Notes: generated from the sequence alone by a model not told the origin. 64,000 nt of DNA from Pseudomonadota bacterium (GCA_022563505.1 JADFNG010000001.1:1-64000); one strand, 5' to 3'. Positions 10,483 through 21,512 are shown, counted from the stretch's first letter. Made by a program: numbers and translations.

Positions 10483-10701
10483 CAGTTAAATCTCCGCATG
10501 CTTTAGTACTTTGATGTCCGTGGTTCGTCGATGGTTTATTCTGACTGACAACATTGAGGCAAATTATTGATTTCAGACTGGGTTTTGCCCCATTTCTGCT
10601 ATTATGCGTCAGGCTCGAAATGACGTCACTTAGTCTACGGCGCCGATCTCAACAAGAACAACCATGGCATAACAAGTCGGCTTGTACAGAAAACCAGCAA
10701 C

Positions 10702-12879
10702 ATGCAGGAAATCAAGGGTCAAGGTGTCGGCGGAGGCAGCGGGGAGCGAATGGGAGGGCATTCCATACTCTACATAGGCCACAATAATTTTGCGGCTGAT
10801 TTCATCGAGCGGTTGCAGGACGACGATACCTGCACTCACCTGACTCAGTGCGAATCCGTGCAGGCCTTCACGGGAGAAACGGCGAAGATCGACATCGTCC
10901 TGTTCGAAGCGGAAGCCGGCATCAAGCGTTCCGCACAATCACCACAATCCGTGATTCAATCTCTGGGGTCGTACCCGTTAATTGCCCTGACAAGGCACGA
11001 ACAGGAACACCGCGGCATCGCGGCAGTCCACGCAGGCGCCCAGGCCTATGTCTGCATGGACAACATCAGCAGCGCGGAACTGGCGGCTACGTTCGACCAC
11101 TCCATACAGCGCCATAGGTTGCTTGGCCAGCTTTCCAACTCCGATACCACGGTGTTGTCCATTCTCAGCAGCATTAACGATGGCGTGATTATCGTCGATC
11201 GTGCCGGGCATGTTCTCGATATTAATCCGGCCGGACGATCAATCCTTGGCATGCCACCAAGGCAACGGCCAAATAGCGGCTGGGAAGATACCTTTTGTGT
11301 GACCGCCGCAGACGGCAAGACGGCGATCGAAAAAGACGAACAACCACTCGTCAAGGCGCGTCGGGGCGAGAAGTTTTCCAATCAGCTGGCAATTTTTCGT
11401 GCGGACAAGCAGATCGACATTGCGCTCAGCATCAATGGCCAGGGTCTTTTTGACAGCGACCGCAAGCTGGTCGGCGGTCTCATTACCTTCCGCGACGTAA
11501 CCGACATCATGCGCCGCACGGTTGAGCTGGAGCAGCGCGCACAATACGATGACCTGACGCATTTGCCGAATCGTCGCTTGTTCATACATCAGCTCGAAAA
11601 AGCACTCGGCCGGGCGCAGCGTGGCAACAAACCGCTCGCGGTGCTTTTTGTCGATCTGGACAAATTCAAATCTGTCAATGACACGCTTGGACACGACGTC
11701 GGCGACGACCTGCTGCGCCAGGTTGCCAGCCGCATGACCCGCAATATGCGTATTGGCGATTTTTGCGGGCGCTGGGGCGGTGATGAATTTGTCGTGTGCC
11801 TGGAAGATTTTGACAAGGCAGCGAATGCTGCCGCCGCGGCACAGAAACTCGTCCTGGTTCTGTCTGAGAAATACCACATCGGCACCAGCGAAGTCTATGC
11901 GACGCCGAGCATCGGCATCGCCATCTATCCGGAATCCGGCGAACTCGCCGAACGGCTGATCAAGGCAGCCGACCTCGCAATGTACCAGGCGAAGAAACGA
12001 GGCGGCGGACGATTCCAGTACTATTCGAGCGTTCTTAATAACAAGCTCGCACAACATGAAGAACTGGAATTAGGGCTGCGCCATGCGCTGGTTCGAAACG
12101 AATTCGTATTGCATTACCAACCAAGAATCGACGTCAGCAGCGGCCGGCTTATCGGACTCGAAGCATTGCTTCGCTGGCAGCATCCGCGCTTCGGTCTGCT
12201 CCCGCCCGGACGTTTCCTGAGCATTCTTGAGAGCAGTGGGCTCATTCATTCTGCCGGCGAATGGGTCATCGATACGGCCTGCCGCCAACTCGCTGCCTGG
12301 CAGCGGCAATTCGAGATGCCGGACCTGGCGGTTGCAATCAATCTTTCACCGCAGCAATTGTTGCACGGACGACTTCTCGATACGGTCGCGAAATCGCTGG
12401 CGGATACCATGCTGGATCCGGGCTGTATTGAATTCGAGATTGGCGACGGCGAGATCGTGCGGGAACGGACGTCCGTGATTGAGATACTGAAAGGGCTCAG
12501 AAAACTGGGCGTCAGATTATCACTCGATCATTTCGGCACTCGCGATGTTTCCTTCAATGCACTCGATACGGACGTAATCGACAGTTTCGTCCTCGACCAG
12601 TCGCTGATTCGGGATGTTGAGATCAACGGCAGTCACCAACGTATCGTGCGCGCTGCGATTGCAATGGCTCGCGGCCTGGACATCGAAGTGGCAGCCGACG
12701 GCGTTGAAACCATTTCGCAGCTCGAGTTCCTCAGAAGTTGCAATTGCGATCTGGCGCAAGGCTTTCTCATCAGCCGGCCGGTCCAGGCCGAGAAAGTATC
12801 GGCAATTTTGCGCAGCGAGATTGCCGGCACGCGGTTGCTGTCACGAAGTATGGCCTCAAGGGACGTACCCAACCAATAA
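10702..12879 (+). CDS. Pseudo-receiver/PAS/GGDEF/EAL protein
   Basis: RIGDFCGRWGGDEF (GGDEF with RxxD I-site); EALLRWQHPRFG, AINLSPQQL, QGFLISRP. The start codon is uncertain (also MGGHSILYIG). Confidence 0.9.
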   Translation: MQEIKGQGVGGGSGERMGGHSILYIGHNNFAADFIERLQDDDTCTHLTQCESVQAFTGETAKIDIVLFEAEAGIKRSAQSPQSVIQSLGSYPLIALTRHEQEHRGIAAVHAGAQAYVCMDNISSAELAATFDHSIQRHRLLGQLSNSDTTVLSILSSINDGVIIVDRAGHVLDINPAGRSILGMPPRQRPNSGWEDTFCVTAADGKTAIEKDEQPLVKARRGEKFSNQLAIFRADKQIDIALSINGQGLFDSDRKLVGGLITFRDVTDIMRRTVELEQRAQYDDLTHLPNRRLFIHQLEKALGRAQRGNKPLAVLFVDLDKFKSVNDTLGHDVGDDLLRQVASRMTRNMRIGDFCGRWGGDEFVVCLEDFDKAANAAAAAQKLVLVLSEKYHIGTSEVYATPSIGIAIYPESGELAERLIKAADLAMYQAKKRGGGRFQYYSSVLNNKLAQHEELELGLRHALVRNEFVLHYQPRIDVSSGRLIGLEALLRWQHPRFGLLPPGRFLSILESSGLIHSAGEWVIDTACRQLAAWQRQFEMPDLAVAINLSPQQLLHGRLLDTVAKSLADTMLDPGCIEFEIGDGEIVRERTSVIEILKGLRKLGVRLSLDHFGTRDVSFNALDTDVIDSFVLDQSLIRDVEINGSHQRIVRAAIAMARGLDIEVAADGVETISQLEFLRSCNCDLAQGFLISRPVQAEKVSAILRSEIAGTRLLSRSMASRDVPNQ

Positions 12880-12961
12880 CCGCAATCAGCACTTGGCTGC
12901 TGTGTGTCAAGCCGATTTTTTTCACGCCCGACAGGACATGGACCCATGATGGAGAACGGCG

Positions 12962-14197
12962 ATGCATCGACGCGATTTTCTCTCTTTGCTGCCCGCAGGC
13001 CTTTTTGTGCCGGCTGAATTGCTGGCCGCTCGCCCGCACCCGTTTCGCATCCGCACGATCACCGCGGGAGAACCCCTGGTGCTTGCAGGTTGGGAAAAAC
13101 AACTACGGCAAGCTGTCACGTTTCTGCGCGACGCACGGGCTGAATACGAGGCGCAGGATTACGAGGTTCAGACGCTGCGTATCGCAACACAGCCTCTGCC
13201 CGATTACCTCAGCGACTGGTTAAGCCCGGCGGGCTTGAAGGTGATTGCTGAACTGGACGCTTTTTGCGCCCAACATGAGATCGTCATGAGCATCGGACCG
13301 GTCATCAATGCCAACCAATACGAAGCCGGGCTGGCCGATTGGGCGGCGGAACTCATCAGCACGACCCGTCGCATCAGTTTCACCGTGGGCGTGGCTTCCG
13401 TCGATGGCGGCGTCCACCCGGGCGCTATCCGATCAGCCGCCGAAGTGATCGCCGCTATCGCTCAGACATCGCCCAGCGGAGAAGGCAACTTCAATTTCGC
13501 GGCCACCGCGCACTGCCCGCCGGGCACACCATTTTTTCCAGCCGGCTGGCACCAGGGCGAACCGTCCTTCGCACTCGGTCTTGAGACGCCGCCGCTGTTG
13601 CTTGAGGCCGTTAAATCTCTGCCGGCGAACGTGTCCGCCTCACGCCACATTGCCGCGACCATGGACTCTGCCCTGGCACCGGTGCAGTCTCTGGCCGAAA
13701 CGATTGCTGCCCGCAGCGGAAAAATCTTCGGCGGTATTGACGCGTCACCCGCTCCGGGGCTGGATGCCAGTATCGGTGAGGTCATTGAAGCCCTGACCGG
13801 CGCGCCGTTTGGAAGCGCCTCTACATTGAGTGCCTGTGCCAGCATCACGGATGCGCTTAAGAGCCTGCGAGTCAGGACTTGCGGCTACTCCGGGCTGATG
13901 CTGCCCGTGCTGGAGGACAAGGTGTTGGCGAAAAGGGCGGCAGAAGGCCGCTACGGAATTTCAGAATTGCTGCTCTACTCAAGTGTTTGCGGCACGGGGC
14001 TGGATGTCGTGCCGATCGCCGGCGACAGCTCGGCAGAATCCATGGCATCGGTTATCGGCGATGTAGCTGCGCTGTCGAATAAGTATCAAAAACCGCTTTC
14101 GGCGCGACTGTTTCCGATTCCGGGAAAGTCGGCGGGCGACGCGGTTAGTTTCAATAATCCGTTCCTGACTGATTCGGTGGTCATGCCGCTGGACTAG
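12962..14197 (+). CDS. DUF711-family protein with Tat-like signal
   Basis: GGIDASPAPGLDASIGEVIEAL, CGYSGLMLPVLED, LLLYSSVCGTGLD; N-terminus MHRRDFLSLLPAGLFVPAELLAA. Confidence 0.75.
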   Translation: MHRRDFLSLLPAGLFVPAELLAARPHPFRIRTITAGEPLVLAGWEKQLRQAVTFLRDARAEYEAQDYEVQTLRIATQPLPDYLSDWLSPAGLKVIAELDAFCAQHEIVMSIGPVINANQYEAGLADWAAELISTTRRISFTVGVASVDGGVHPGAIRSAAEVIAAIAQTSPSGEGNFNFAATAHCPPGTPFFPAGWHQGEPSFALGLETPPLLLEAVKSLPANVSASRHIAATMDSALAPVQSLAETIAARSGKIFGGIDASPAPGLDASIGEVIEALTGAPFGSASTLSACASITDALKSLRVRTCGYSGLMLPVLEDKVLAKRAAEGRYGISELLLYSSVCGTGLDVVPIAGDSSAESMASVIGDVAALSNKYQKPLSARLFPIPGKSAGDAVSFNNPFLTDSVVMPLD

Positions 14198-14250
14198 CGC
14201 CGCTGCAGCATTTCGGGCAGCGGATGTTCGGGGTCCTTATCACTGCAGGT

Positions 14251-14320
14251 GTCGCGGGTCAGGTCCCGCTCCTACAGGAGTGCCAATAGAAAGATTGTAG
14301 GAGCGTCACCTGGGGCGCGA
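14251..14320. repeat. REPIN-like paired palindrome, copy A
   Basis: gtcgcgggtcaggtcccgctcctacaggagtgccaatagaaagattgtaggagcgtcacctggggcgcga; arms are inverted GCTCCTACA...TGTAGGAGC. Confidence 0.8.
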
Positions 14321-14334
14321 TCCTCTTGAGCCTG

Positions 14335-14405
14335 GTCGCGGGTCAGGTCCCGCTCCTACAGCAGTGCCAATAGAAAGATTGTAGGAGCGTCACCTGAGGC
14401 GCGAC
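14335..14405. repeat. REPIN-like paired palindrome, copy B (near-identical tandem duplicate of copy A)
   Basis: gtcgcgggtcaggtcccgctcctacagcagtgccaatagaaagattgtaggagcgtcacctgaggcgcgac. Confidence 0.8.
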
Positions 14406-14426
14406 CGCCGAATGTTGGCGGTATCG

Positions 14427-14735
14427 TTACTGTGCTTTTTCACACGCCCAGCAGGCCCCGAACTGTCCTTCGTTCTCTTCGCCGCAGTTGCTGCATCGCC
14501 ATGATGCCGTTGGGCTCTCCTTGATAATCGTCGCAGCGTCAATCAACTGTTTCGCCCGATCGCAATCCAGATCGTTTTTCACCCATAACTCCGGCCACAC
14601 TTCCTGAAACGGCATCTCGCCGACGATACTGCCCAGGTGTTCGTTTCTTAGAAACGCCGGGATGCCCTCACTGATCAAAATGTTCCTGTAATGACTGATC
14701 GCAATCAGCGAGTCCGCAGAGGTTACTTTTTTCAT
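14427..14735 (-). CDS. DUF2007-like putative signal-transducing protein with C-terminal zinc ribbon
   Basis: SADSLIAISHYRNILISEGIPAFLRNEHLGSIVGEMPFQEVWPELWVKNDLD and CSNCGEENEGQFGACWAC; 6 nt downstream of trpA. Confidence 0.7.
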   Translation of the reverse strand: MKKVTSADSLIAISHYRNILISEGIPAFLRNEHLGSIVGEMPFQEVWPELWVKNDLDCDRAKQLIDAATIIKESPTASWRCSNCGEENEGQFGACWACEKAQ

Positions 14736-14741
14736 GCTGTT

Positions 14742-15507
14742 CTATCCACTATTGCAGATGAGTGTCTTGAGGAAAGCAGCGGGATCCTCACCACGCTCCA
14801 GGACCTCCACCAATGCCGATCCCACAATTGCGCCTGCCGCGTGTTGCCCCGCCGAGGCGACATCCGCCGCATTGCGAATACCGAAACCCGCACACACGGG
14901 CAGTGGCGACGCGGCGGATACCTTGTCCAGATAAGACGGCAGATCGTCTGATGGCCCATCGGAACCACCGGTGATACCGGTCACCGTTACCGCGTAAAGG
15001 AAACCACGCGATGCTTGTGCGAGACGTTTGAGCCGATCGTCCGGTGTTGCCGGTGTGACCAACTGAATGAGGCCCACCCCTTTTGCTTCGAGCGCCGTGC
15101 GCAGGTCGTCGCACTCTTCCAGCGGCAAGTCCGGCACGATGAATGCGCAAACACCGCATGCCAAGGCACGCGCAGCGAGTTCTTCGTAGCCGAACGCGAG
15201 CAGTGGGTTTATGTAGGACATCAACACCAATGGCGTCTCGATACGGTTCTTCACGCGGTCGAGTTGCTCGAAAATCCACTTGAGACTCACGCCATTTTGC
15301 AGCGCCGCGTGACTGGATCGCTGGATGGTCATGCCGTCGGCCATGGGGTCTGAGAATGGCACACCAATCTCGACCACATCGCCCACCGCACTGATCGCCT
15401 GCAATGTCTCTACAAATGTCGCAGTATCTGGATAACCCGCGGTGATGAACGGAACCAGCGCTGTACGACCAGCATCCCTGGCCGCGTTGATGGCAACGCC
15501 TATTTTC

Positions 15508-15521
<14 letters not shown>
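14742..15521 (-). CDS. trpA: Tryptophan synthase alpha subunit
   Basis: ALVPFITAGYPD, EIGVPFSDPMADG, VCAFIVPDLPLEE, ITGGSDG. Confidence 0.97.
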
Positions 15522-16764
<1,243 letters not shown>

Positions 16765-16789
16765 CGTTTCTATAACCCTTCGATTTGTG

Positions 16790-17386
16790 TCATTGAAATT
16801 CAACACTCTTTGCCGCCGCGACAAACGCTGCAATTTTTTCGGCATCCTTGCGCCCGGGTGACGCTTCGACTGCACTCGACACATCGACACCGAAAGGGCA
16901 CACCTGGCGAATGGCAGCGGCAACATTATGCGGGGCGAGGCCACCGCCAAGAATCATTTTTTTCGTCGCGGCAAGCAACGAGGCCGCCTGCCAATCGACG
17001 GTCTTCCCCTGACCGCTCCTGGTTCCCTCATAAACGAACGTGTCGGGCATGCGTTCCACGTCCATGTCCTGGCTCTCTCGATAGACGGGCCACCGTTCAA
17101 TATTGTCTGCGACTTCGAGGTAATCGAAGTCGGCTGCGTCTGTTTGTAAAACGTCGGGCGAGAATCCTTTGGCAACGAGCTGCCATTCCTCCTGCGCAGG
17201 ATGCAGCATGACGGCAACCCGCCGCATGTGTTTCGGCACGTGCCGACTGATCTCCAGAGCACGCTCAACTGACACCTGTCGAACCGACTCCGCAAAAACA
17301 AATCCTATCGCGTCCGCGCCCGCATTGATCACAGCGCTTACATCGACGCTGTCCGTCAAACCACAAATTTTGACCAGCACACTCAT
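16790..17386 (-). CDS. trpF: Phosphoribosylanthranilate isomerase
   Basis: MSVLVKICGLTDSVDVSAVINAGADAIGFVF...FGVDVSSAVEASPGRKD. Confidence 0.95.
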   Translation of the reverse strand: MSVLVKICGLTDSVDVSAVINAGADAIGFVFAESVRQVSVERALEISRHVPKHMRRVAVMLHPAQEEWQLVAKGFSPDVLQTDAADFDYLEVADNIERWPVYRESQDMDVERMPDTFVYEGTRSGQGKTVDWQAASLLAATKKMILGGGLAPHNVAAAIRQVCPFGVDVSSAVEASPGRKDAEKIAAFVAAAKSVEFQ

Positions 17387-18201
17387 AGCCGACGTTTTTC
17401 CCGGCCCGCAGCGCACATGTCCGTGAGCAGCTGGCGCGGGTTTCGACTGCGCATCAAGGCCGTACCCACCAACGCCATCGAATAGCCCCAACCGGCGACA
17501 AGAGCCACGTCGTCCGGCGAGGTCTGCCCACTTTCGGCAACCGCGATAACGCCGGCCGGCAGTTCATTGGACAGTTGCTCAAGTCTTATCGGGTCAACCT
17601 GCAGGGTCCTGAGATTACGGCTATTGATGCCGATGAGCAGTTGGCCGGCGGCGGCACAATCTGCGTAGCGAGCGTTCTTCATTAAATCCGACGAGCGGCG
17701 CAGGTCGCGTAAATCAAAGGACTCGAGTAGCACAAACAGCGAATGATCCAGCGCGCAGTCAAGCATGCTCGCGAGTTCACGCTCATCCAGCATCGCTGCG
17801 ATCAACAACACGCCGCTGGCGCCAAACACCCTCGCCTCGACAATCTGTCGCGTATCCAACAGAAAGTCCTTGCGCATGACCGGCAAGCTGAGGTTCCCTA
17901 CGGTTGCAGCAACTTCCTCAAGATGCCCGACGTCTCCCGCAAAGCTCGACGGCTCGGTGAGCACCGAAATGGCAGCCGCACCGCCATGCGCATAATCGAG
18001 CGCGCGTTGCTTGCGCTCCGCATGCTCGCTCGCGAGCACGCCCTCGGCCGGTGATGCGTCCTTGATTTCCGCGATGATGTCGAAGGCATTGAGCCGCAGG
18101 GGAAACACCGGCTTGTCCAGTGCAGCTTCCGGATACGCGGCGGGCAGCAGCGCCGCTCGCTCACGGCTCGAACCGGCCATACCCTGGAGGAAGTCAGTCA
18201 T
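17383..18201 (-). CDS. trpC: Indole-3-glycerol phosphate synthase
   Basis: FDIIAEIKDASPAEG, VLTEPSSFAGDVGHL, VMRKDFLLD, LIGINSRNLRT. Confidence 0.95.
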   Translation of the reverse strand: MTDFLQGMAGSSRERAALLPAAYPEAALDKPVFPLRLNAFDIIAEIKDASPAEGVLASEHAERKQRALDYAHGGAAAISVLTEPSSFAGDVGHLEEVAATVGNLSLPVMRKDFLLDTRQIVEARVFGASGVLLIAAMLDERELASMLDCALDHSLFVLLESFDLRDLRRSSDLMKNARYADCAAAGQLLIGINSRNLRTLQVDPIRLEQLSNELPAGVIAVAESGQTSPDDVALVAGWGYSMALVGTALMRSRNPRQLLTDMCAAGREKRRL

Positions 18202-19226
18202 CAGGCAGAAAAATGCTTGCGGAAGCGATCGAGGAAATCGTTCGCCCGGCCGGAGTCGATCGTCTCGGCCGCCATCGCCACACCCTCTTTCGCATTGGCT
18301 ACAGTGCCCATGACCTCAAGCACGAGTGAGGTGCCCATCAGCAACGCATCACGGTGAGCACCTTTGTCATCACCGCAAAATACGCGCGCAAGCTCACGCG
18401 CATTGTACTGCGCATCGCCCCCCGCGAGGTCTTCGGGCTTGCATCGTGCGAGGTCATAATCTTCCGGCGTGCGCTGTAATTCCGTTACCGAGCCAGGCCT
18501 GACGTCGTAGAGCAGAAATTCACCCGCCGGCGTTGCTTCATCCCAACCGGGTTCGCCATGTACGACAAAAGCGCGTTCTATCGACATGCCGGAAAGTGCA
18601 TCGGCCATCAGTTTCGCTGCCTGCGGGCTGAACGCGCCGATAAGCTGAAAAGGCGGTGCCGCCGGATTGGTCAGCGGCCCGAGGAGATTGAATACGGTGC
18701 GCACGCCGAGTGCATTGCGCACCGGCATGATGGCTTTCATCGCCGGATGAAATGCCGGCGCAAAGAGAAACGTGAAATTAAGCGCGCTCAATGCATTGCT
18801 AACGCCCTGCTCGTCCAGAGGCACCGGCAGACCCAGGCATTGCAACATGTCAGCGCTGCCGGAGCGGCTCGAAATCGAACGATTGCCATGCTTGACCACT
18901 CGTGCACCGCAGGCCGCCGACAGCAAGCCCGTGCCGGTCGAGAGATTGAAACTTCCGGAACCGTCGCCGCCGGTGCCGACTGAGTCCACCGTCGGCGTGC
19001 CGTCCGGAATGACCGGTTTGCGCGCAAGTTCGCGCATGGCCGTCGCGAAGCCGCGAATCTCATCCGCGGTCTCCCCCTTTGCGCGCAGACCGGCGAGCAG
19101 CGCGCCGGCCAGCGGCGCTGCTATCTCTCCAGCCGCCAGCGCACGCATCAGGTCCGCCGCCTCAACCTCGGCGAGCGACTCGCCATCCAGCAGCCGGTTT
19201 AACCAGGCCGAGTATGTGTCGCTCAC
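18201..19226 (-). CDS. trpD: Anthranilate phosphoribosyltransferase
   Basis: [48 protein letters not shown]. Confidence 0.97.
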   Translation of the reverse strand: MSDTYSAWLNRLLDGESLAEVEAADLMRALAAGEIAAPLAGALLAGLRAKGETADEIRGFATAMRELARKPVIPDGTPTVDSVGTGGDGSGSFNLSTGTGLLSAACGARVVKHGNRSISSRSGSADMLQCLGLPVPLDEQGVSNALSALNFTFLFAPAFHPAMKAIMPVRNALGVRTVFNLLGPLTNPAAPPFQLIGAFSPQAAKLMADALSGMSIERAFVVHGEPGWDEATPAGEFLLYDVRPGSVTELQRTPEDYDLARCKPEDLAGGDAQYNARELARVFCGDDKGAHRDALLMGTSLVLEVMGTVANAKEGVAMAAETIDSGRANDFLDRFRKHFSA

Positions 19227-19813
19227 AGCGCTTTAACCCGCATGAAATTGGCCATTAGTGCATCGCCATCCGGCGTCAGTACGCTCTCCGGATGAAACTG
19301 CACGCCCTCAACGGGCCATTCCCGATGACGCACGCCCATGATTTCTCCCCGCTCCGTTTGCGCACTAATCCGTAGCGAATCCGGCAGGGTCGCCGGCGAA
19401 GCGATCAGCGAATGATAGCGGCCCGCTTCAAAGGGTGCCGGCAAACCTGCAAACAGGGTCTCGTTGTCGTGCTGAACAAAGGACGTCTTGCCGTGCATCA
19501 GTCTGTCGGCACGCACGATCTCGCCACCAAAATGAGTGACGATGCACTGGTGTCCAAGACAGACGCCAAGGATGGGAGTTCGCTCTGCAAACGCGTCGAT
19601 CATCGCGAGCGAGTTTCCGGCATCCCGCGGATGACCGGGGCCCGGCGAAATCACCAGATGCGTTGGCTCCAGCGCCAATGCCTCTGCCACCTCAATCCTG
19701 TCGTTGCGATAGACCAGAACTTCGGCGCCCCGGGCACGAAATGCCTGCACGAGGTTGTACGTAAACGAGTCGTAATTGTCGATCAGCAAGATGCGCACGT
19801 TTGCAAAACTCAC
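19223..19813 (-). CDS. trpG: Anthranilate synthase component II / aminodeoxychorismate synthase glutaminase
   Basis: [46 protein letters not shown]. Confidence 0.97.
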   Translation of the reverse strand: MSFANVRILLIDNYDSFTYNLVQAFRARGAEVLVYRNDRIEVAEALALEPTHLVISPGPGHPRDAGNSLAMIDAFAERTPILGVCLGHQCIVTHFGGEIVRADRLMHGKTSFVQHDNETLFAGLPAPFEAGRYHSLIASPATLPDSLRISAQTERGEIMGVRHREWPVEGVQFHPESVLTPDGDALMANFMRVKAL

Positions 19814-21201
19814 AGTCCCGCTCCCGCAATGTCGAGCGCGCGCCTCAGGATGGCACTCTTTGCCAACACCTCGGCATATTCTTTCTGCGGCACGCTATCG
19901 GCCACAATGCCGGCGCCGGCCTGGAAGCTGTATTCATCGCCATTGAATACCAGCGTACGAATCGTGATGGCCTGATCCATGTCGCCGTTGAGGCCGAAGT
20001 AACCGGCGGTGCCTGCGTACAAGCCTCGCCCGGTCTGCTCCATCTCCTCGATAATCTCCATTGCCCTGACTTTGGGCGCACCGACCAGTGTGCCGGCCGG
20101 AAAACTTGCGGCGAATAAATCGAAGGCATCGTACGCATCGTCCAGCGTCCCCTGCACACCGCTCACGATGTGCATCACGTGACTGTACCGCTCAATGGAG
20201 CGATACGGATCGACGTGCACGCTGCCCGCCGTCGCGACGCGACCCAGATCGTTTCTGGCCAAATCGACCAACATGACATGCTCCGCTGATTCTTTCGGGT
20301 CCGCCAGCAAGCGTTCACCGTTCGCGATATCTTCGTCGCGCGTCTTGCCGCGCGGCAATGTGCCGGCAATCGGCCGCAGTGAGGCGCTTCTACCGTGCAG
20401 CTTGACCAAGGCCTCCGGAGACGAGCCCACCACCTTGAGTTCACCAAACTCAAGAAAAAACATGTACGGAGACGGGTTGAGGAGTCGCAATGCGCGGTAC
20501 ACCTCGAACGGATTCAGATTGGACCGGCCCTTGAAAATCACCGACAGCACGATCTGATAAATATCACCCGAGGCAATGTATTCCTGGCACGCCTCGACGC
20601 GCTGCATGTAATCGTCTGCAGACATGCCTGCCACGGGTGACGATACTTTCGCTTCCCCCCCATTCGAGGGCACGGGTCCGCGCAACCGCTTGACCACTTC
20701 CTTGCGGAGACTCTCCCGCTGGGCTGCCGAACCCGCGTGCAGGAGCGCAATCCGGCGCGTGAGGTGGTCGAAAACCAGAACAGAAGAAGGCGCGGTAAAG
20801 GCGGCGTCAGGAATACCTTGCTGCGGAACGCTGTTGTGCGGCAAATTCTCGAACAGCCGCACAATGTCATAACCGGAAACACCCACCAGGCCGCCGGAAA
20901 ACGGCAATCCCTCCACCGCGGGACTCGGTTGCGGCGCCCGCGCAAGAGCGCTTCTCAATGCCTGCAAATATTCATGCTGCGTCCTCGGCCGTGGCGACAC
21001 CTTGCCATCAATGTGAAGACCGTCTCCATCGAGCCGGATTTCCAGGGCGTCACCAAATCCCAGGAACGAATATCGCGCCAGGCGCTCACCGCCCTCGACA
21101 CTCTCGAGCAAAAACCGCGGTTGCATATCTCTTAACTTCAGATACGCCGAAACCGGGGTATCCAGATCCGCAGCTATATCAAATGGTGGCTCCATGCTCA
21201 T
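19810..21201 (-). CDS. trpE: Anthranilate synthase component I
   Basis: [58 protein letters not shown]. Confidence 0.96.
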   Translation of the reverse strand: MSMEPPFDIAADLDTPVSAYLKLRDMQPRFLLESVEGGERLARYSFLGFGDALEIRLDGDGLHIDGKVSPRPRTQHEYLQALRSALARAPQPSPAVEGLPFSGGLVGVSGYDIVRLFENLPHNSVPQQGIPDAAFTAPSSVLVFDHLTRRIALLHAGSAAQRESLRKEVVKRLRGPVPSNGGEAKVSSPVAGMSADDYMQRVEACQEYIASGDIYQIVLSVIFKGRSNLNPFEVYRALRLLNPSPYMFFLEFGELKVVGSSPEALVKLHGRSASLRPIAGTLPRGKTRDEDIANGERLLADPKESAEHVMLVDLARNDLGRVATAGSVHVDPYRSIERYSHVMHIVSGVQGTLDDAYDAFDLFAASFPAGTLVGAPKVRAMEIIEEMEQTGRGLYAGTAGYFGLNGDMDQAITIRTLVFNGDEYSFQAGAGIVADSVPQKEYAEVLAKSAILRRALDIAGAGL

Positions 21202-21228
21202 CGCAAATCAATACTCATTATCGTGGCC

Positions 21229-21269
21229 AAAAAAAAACCCAACTCCACTTATCCGGCGGAGAGGGGCTT
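21229..21269 (-). terminator. trp operon attenuator (intrinsic terminator, regions 3:4)
   Basis: Minus strand AAGCCC-CT-CTCC-gccggataagt-GGAG-TT-GGGTTTTTTTTT: interrupted stem plus U9 tract between the leader ORF and trpE. Confidence 0.75.
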
Positions 21270-21295
21270 GTGCGTACTCTTGCTTGAACTACGTA

Positions 21296-21364
21296 TCAGT
21301 CAGCCAACCACTCCTGTCGGGCTTGCCACAGCCAGGTCCAGCTCTGTTGAGTCGTCGTAGTCAT
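21296..21364 (-). CDS. trpL: trp leader peptide MTTTTQQSWTWLWQARQEWLAD
   Basis: ATG ACT ACG ACG ACT CAA CAG AGC TGG ACC TGG CTG TGG CAA GCC CGA CAG GAG TGG TTG GCT GAC TGA; 4 Trp codons in 22, just upstream of an intrinsic terminator and trpE. Below the ORF-track length cutoff. Confidence 0.82.
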   Translation of the reverse strand: MTTTTQQSWTWLWQARQEWLAD

Positions 21365-21371
21365 GAGCCTG

Positions 21372-21400
21372 AGTATTCACACCTGGCCGGCGTACGTCAA
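21372..21400 (-). promoter_or_regulatory. Candidate trp promoter, TTGACG-N17-AATACT
   Basis: -35 TTGACG (5/6) and -10 AATACT (4/6) with 17-bp spacing upstream of the leader ORF. Confidence 0.5.
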
Positions 21401-21421
21401 GCTGCGCTCCAGCTCAAGCGG

Positions 21422-21492
21422 GTCGCGCCTCGGGAGACGCTCCTACAGGACTGCCAACAGAACAATTGTAGGAGCGTCTCCTGAGGCGCGAC
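21422..21492. repeat. REPIN-like paired palindrome, copy C
   Basis: gtcgcgcctcgggagacgctcctacaggactgccaacagaacaattgtaggagcgtctcctgaggcgcgac; two inverted ~25-nt arms. Confidence 0.82.
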
Positions 21493-21512
21493 CGGGCTCA
21501 GGAGGATCGCCT

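Noticed and set aside
11239-12057. 272-aa minus-strand ORF inside the GGDEF-EAL gene
   Set aside because: Fully overlaps conserved GGDEF coding sequence; no recognisable domain.
14251-14405. Possible mini CRISPR array
   Set aside because: Only two units, each itself palindromic with conserved 'spacer' loop, and no cas genes; fits REPIN-like elements.
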